Assembly (NCBI GenBank): GCA_030550225.1
Contig: JAUQPV010000173.1
Span: 1 to 5,901, forward strand
Source of the DNA: Acidobacteriota bacterium
Lineage (GTDB): Bacteria; Acidobacteriota; HRBIN11
Reading direction: 5' to 3'
DNA: 5,901 bases
How positions within the stretch are numbered: position 1 is the first letter of the stretch; each line of letters starts with the position of its first letter. This document shows, piece after piece, positions 5,816 through 5,901 of the stretch. Both the position numbers and the translations under genes were made by a program. The notes beneath the pieces were generated by a model. The model was not told the DNA's origin. It saw only the letters and a list, made by a program, of their open reading frames with translations, and searched no databases.

Positions 5816-5850
5816 AACCCATTACCCAGTACCCAACACCGAACACCGAT
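5816..5850. repeat. Five-unit heptamer tandem repeat upstream of the M16 gene (CACCCAA family)
   Basis: Plus-strand units are AACCCAT, TACCCAG, TACCCAA, CACCGAA, CACCGAT. They have the same period and core as the right arm of the hairpin at 3552-3628, but no inverted partner is in the window. The array sits 50 bases upstream of the M16 start, where the 5' leader or promoter of the minus-strand group would be expected. No clear -10 box is seen beside it. Confidence 0.8.
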
Positions 5851-5901
5851 TTCTCGAAGGGTCGGAAAAGCCGATCCGATGGAAATGCTCGCAGACCGAG
5901 C

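Noticed and set aside
5852..5901. Start of a divergent plus-strand gene (ATG at 5879 or 5885) or the end of another minus-strand gene
   Set aside because: Only about 20 bases of possible coding sequence remain before the window ends and there is no clear ribosome binding site. The GCTCG/CGAGC pairing at 5887-5901 is too short to interpret.

Overview
The window comes from a GC-rich bacterial chromosome with strong use of G/C-ending codons. The genes are metabolic or housekeeping, and I see no transposase, phage, integron or CRISPR sequence. The lineage cannot be fixed from this sequence. A high-GC, possibly uncultivated or thermophilic bacterium is plausible, but that is inference.

Left half, plus strand (1-2522): a molybdate ABC transporter locus. 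It holds the C-terminal part of ModA (solute-binding protein, cut by the window edge), a 353-base non-coding gap, ModB (permease) and ModC (ATPase with a C-terminal TOBE/Mop domain). modB and modC overlap by 19 bases. Together they would bind molybdate (possibly also tungstate) outside the membrane and import it for molybdenum- or tungsten-cofactor enzymes. The unusual part is the modA-modB gap, which is packed with short degenerate tandem repeats of 7 and 8 bases. Two octamer arrays in opposite orientation could pair as a long hairpin just upstream of modB.

Middle (2523-2691): a short convergent intergenic stretch with no gene, an AT-rich patch after modC and two weak, overlapping hairpins.

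Right half, minus strand (read from 5766 down to 2692): a likely three-gene operon of an M16-family zinc peptidase, a WalJ/YycJ-type metallo-beta-lactamase-fold hydrolase, and a left-handed beta-helix (hexapeptide-repeat) acyltransferase of the polysaccharide/cell-envelope type. The walJ-acyltransferase junction carries a large hairpin built from heptamers of the TTGGGTG / CACCCAA type. The same heptamer family recurs as a five-unit tandem array just upstream of the M16 gene.

The genes are conventional. The part that deserves attention is the recurrent intergenic family of 7-8 base tandem repeats, often arranged as inverted arms, at three of the gene boundaries.
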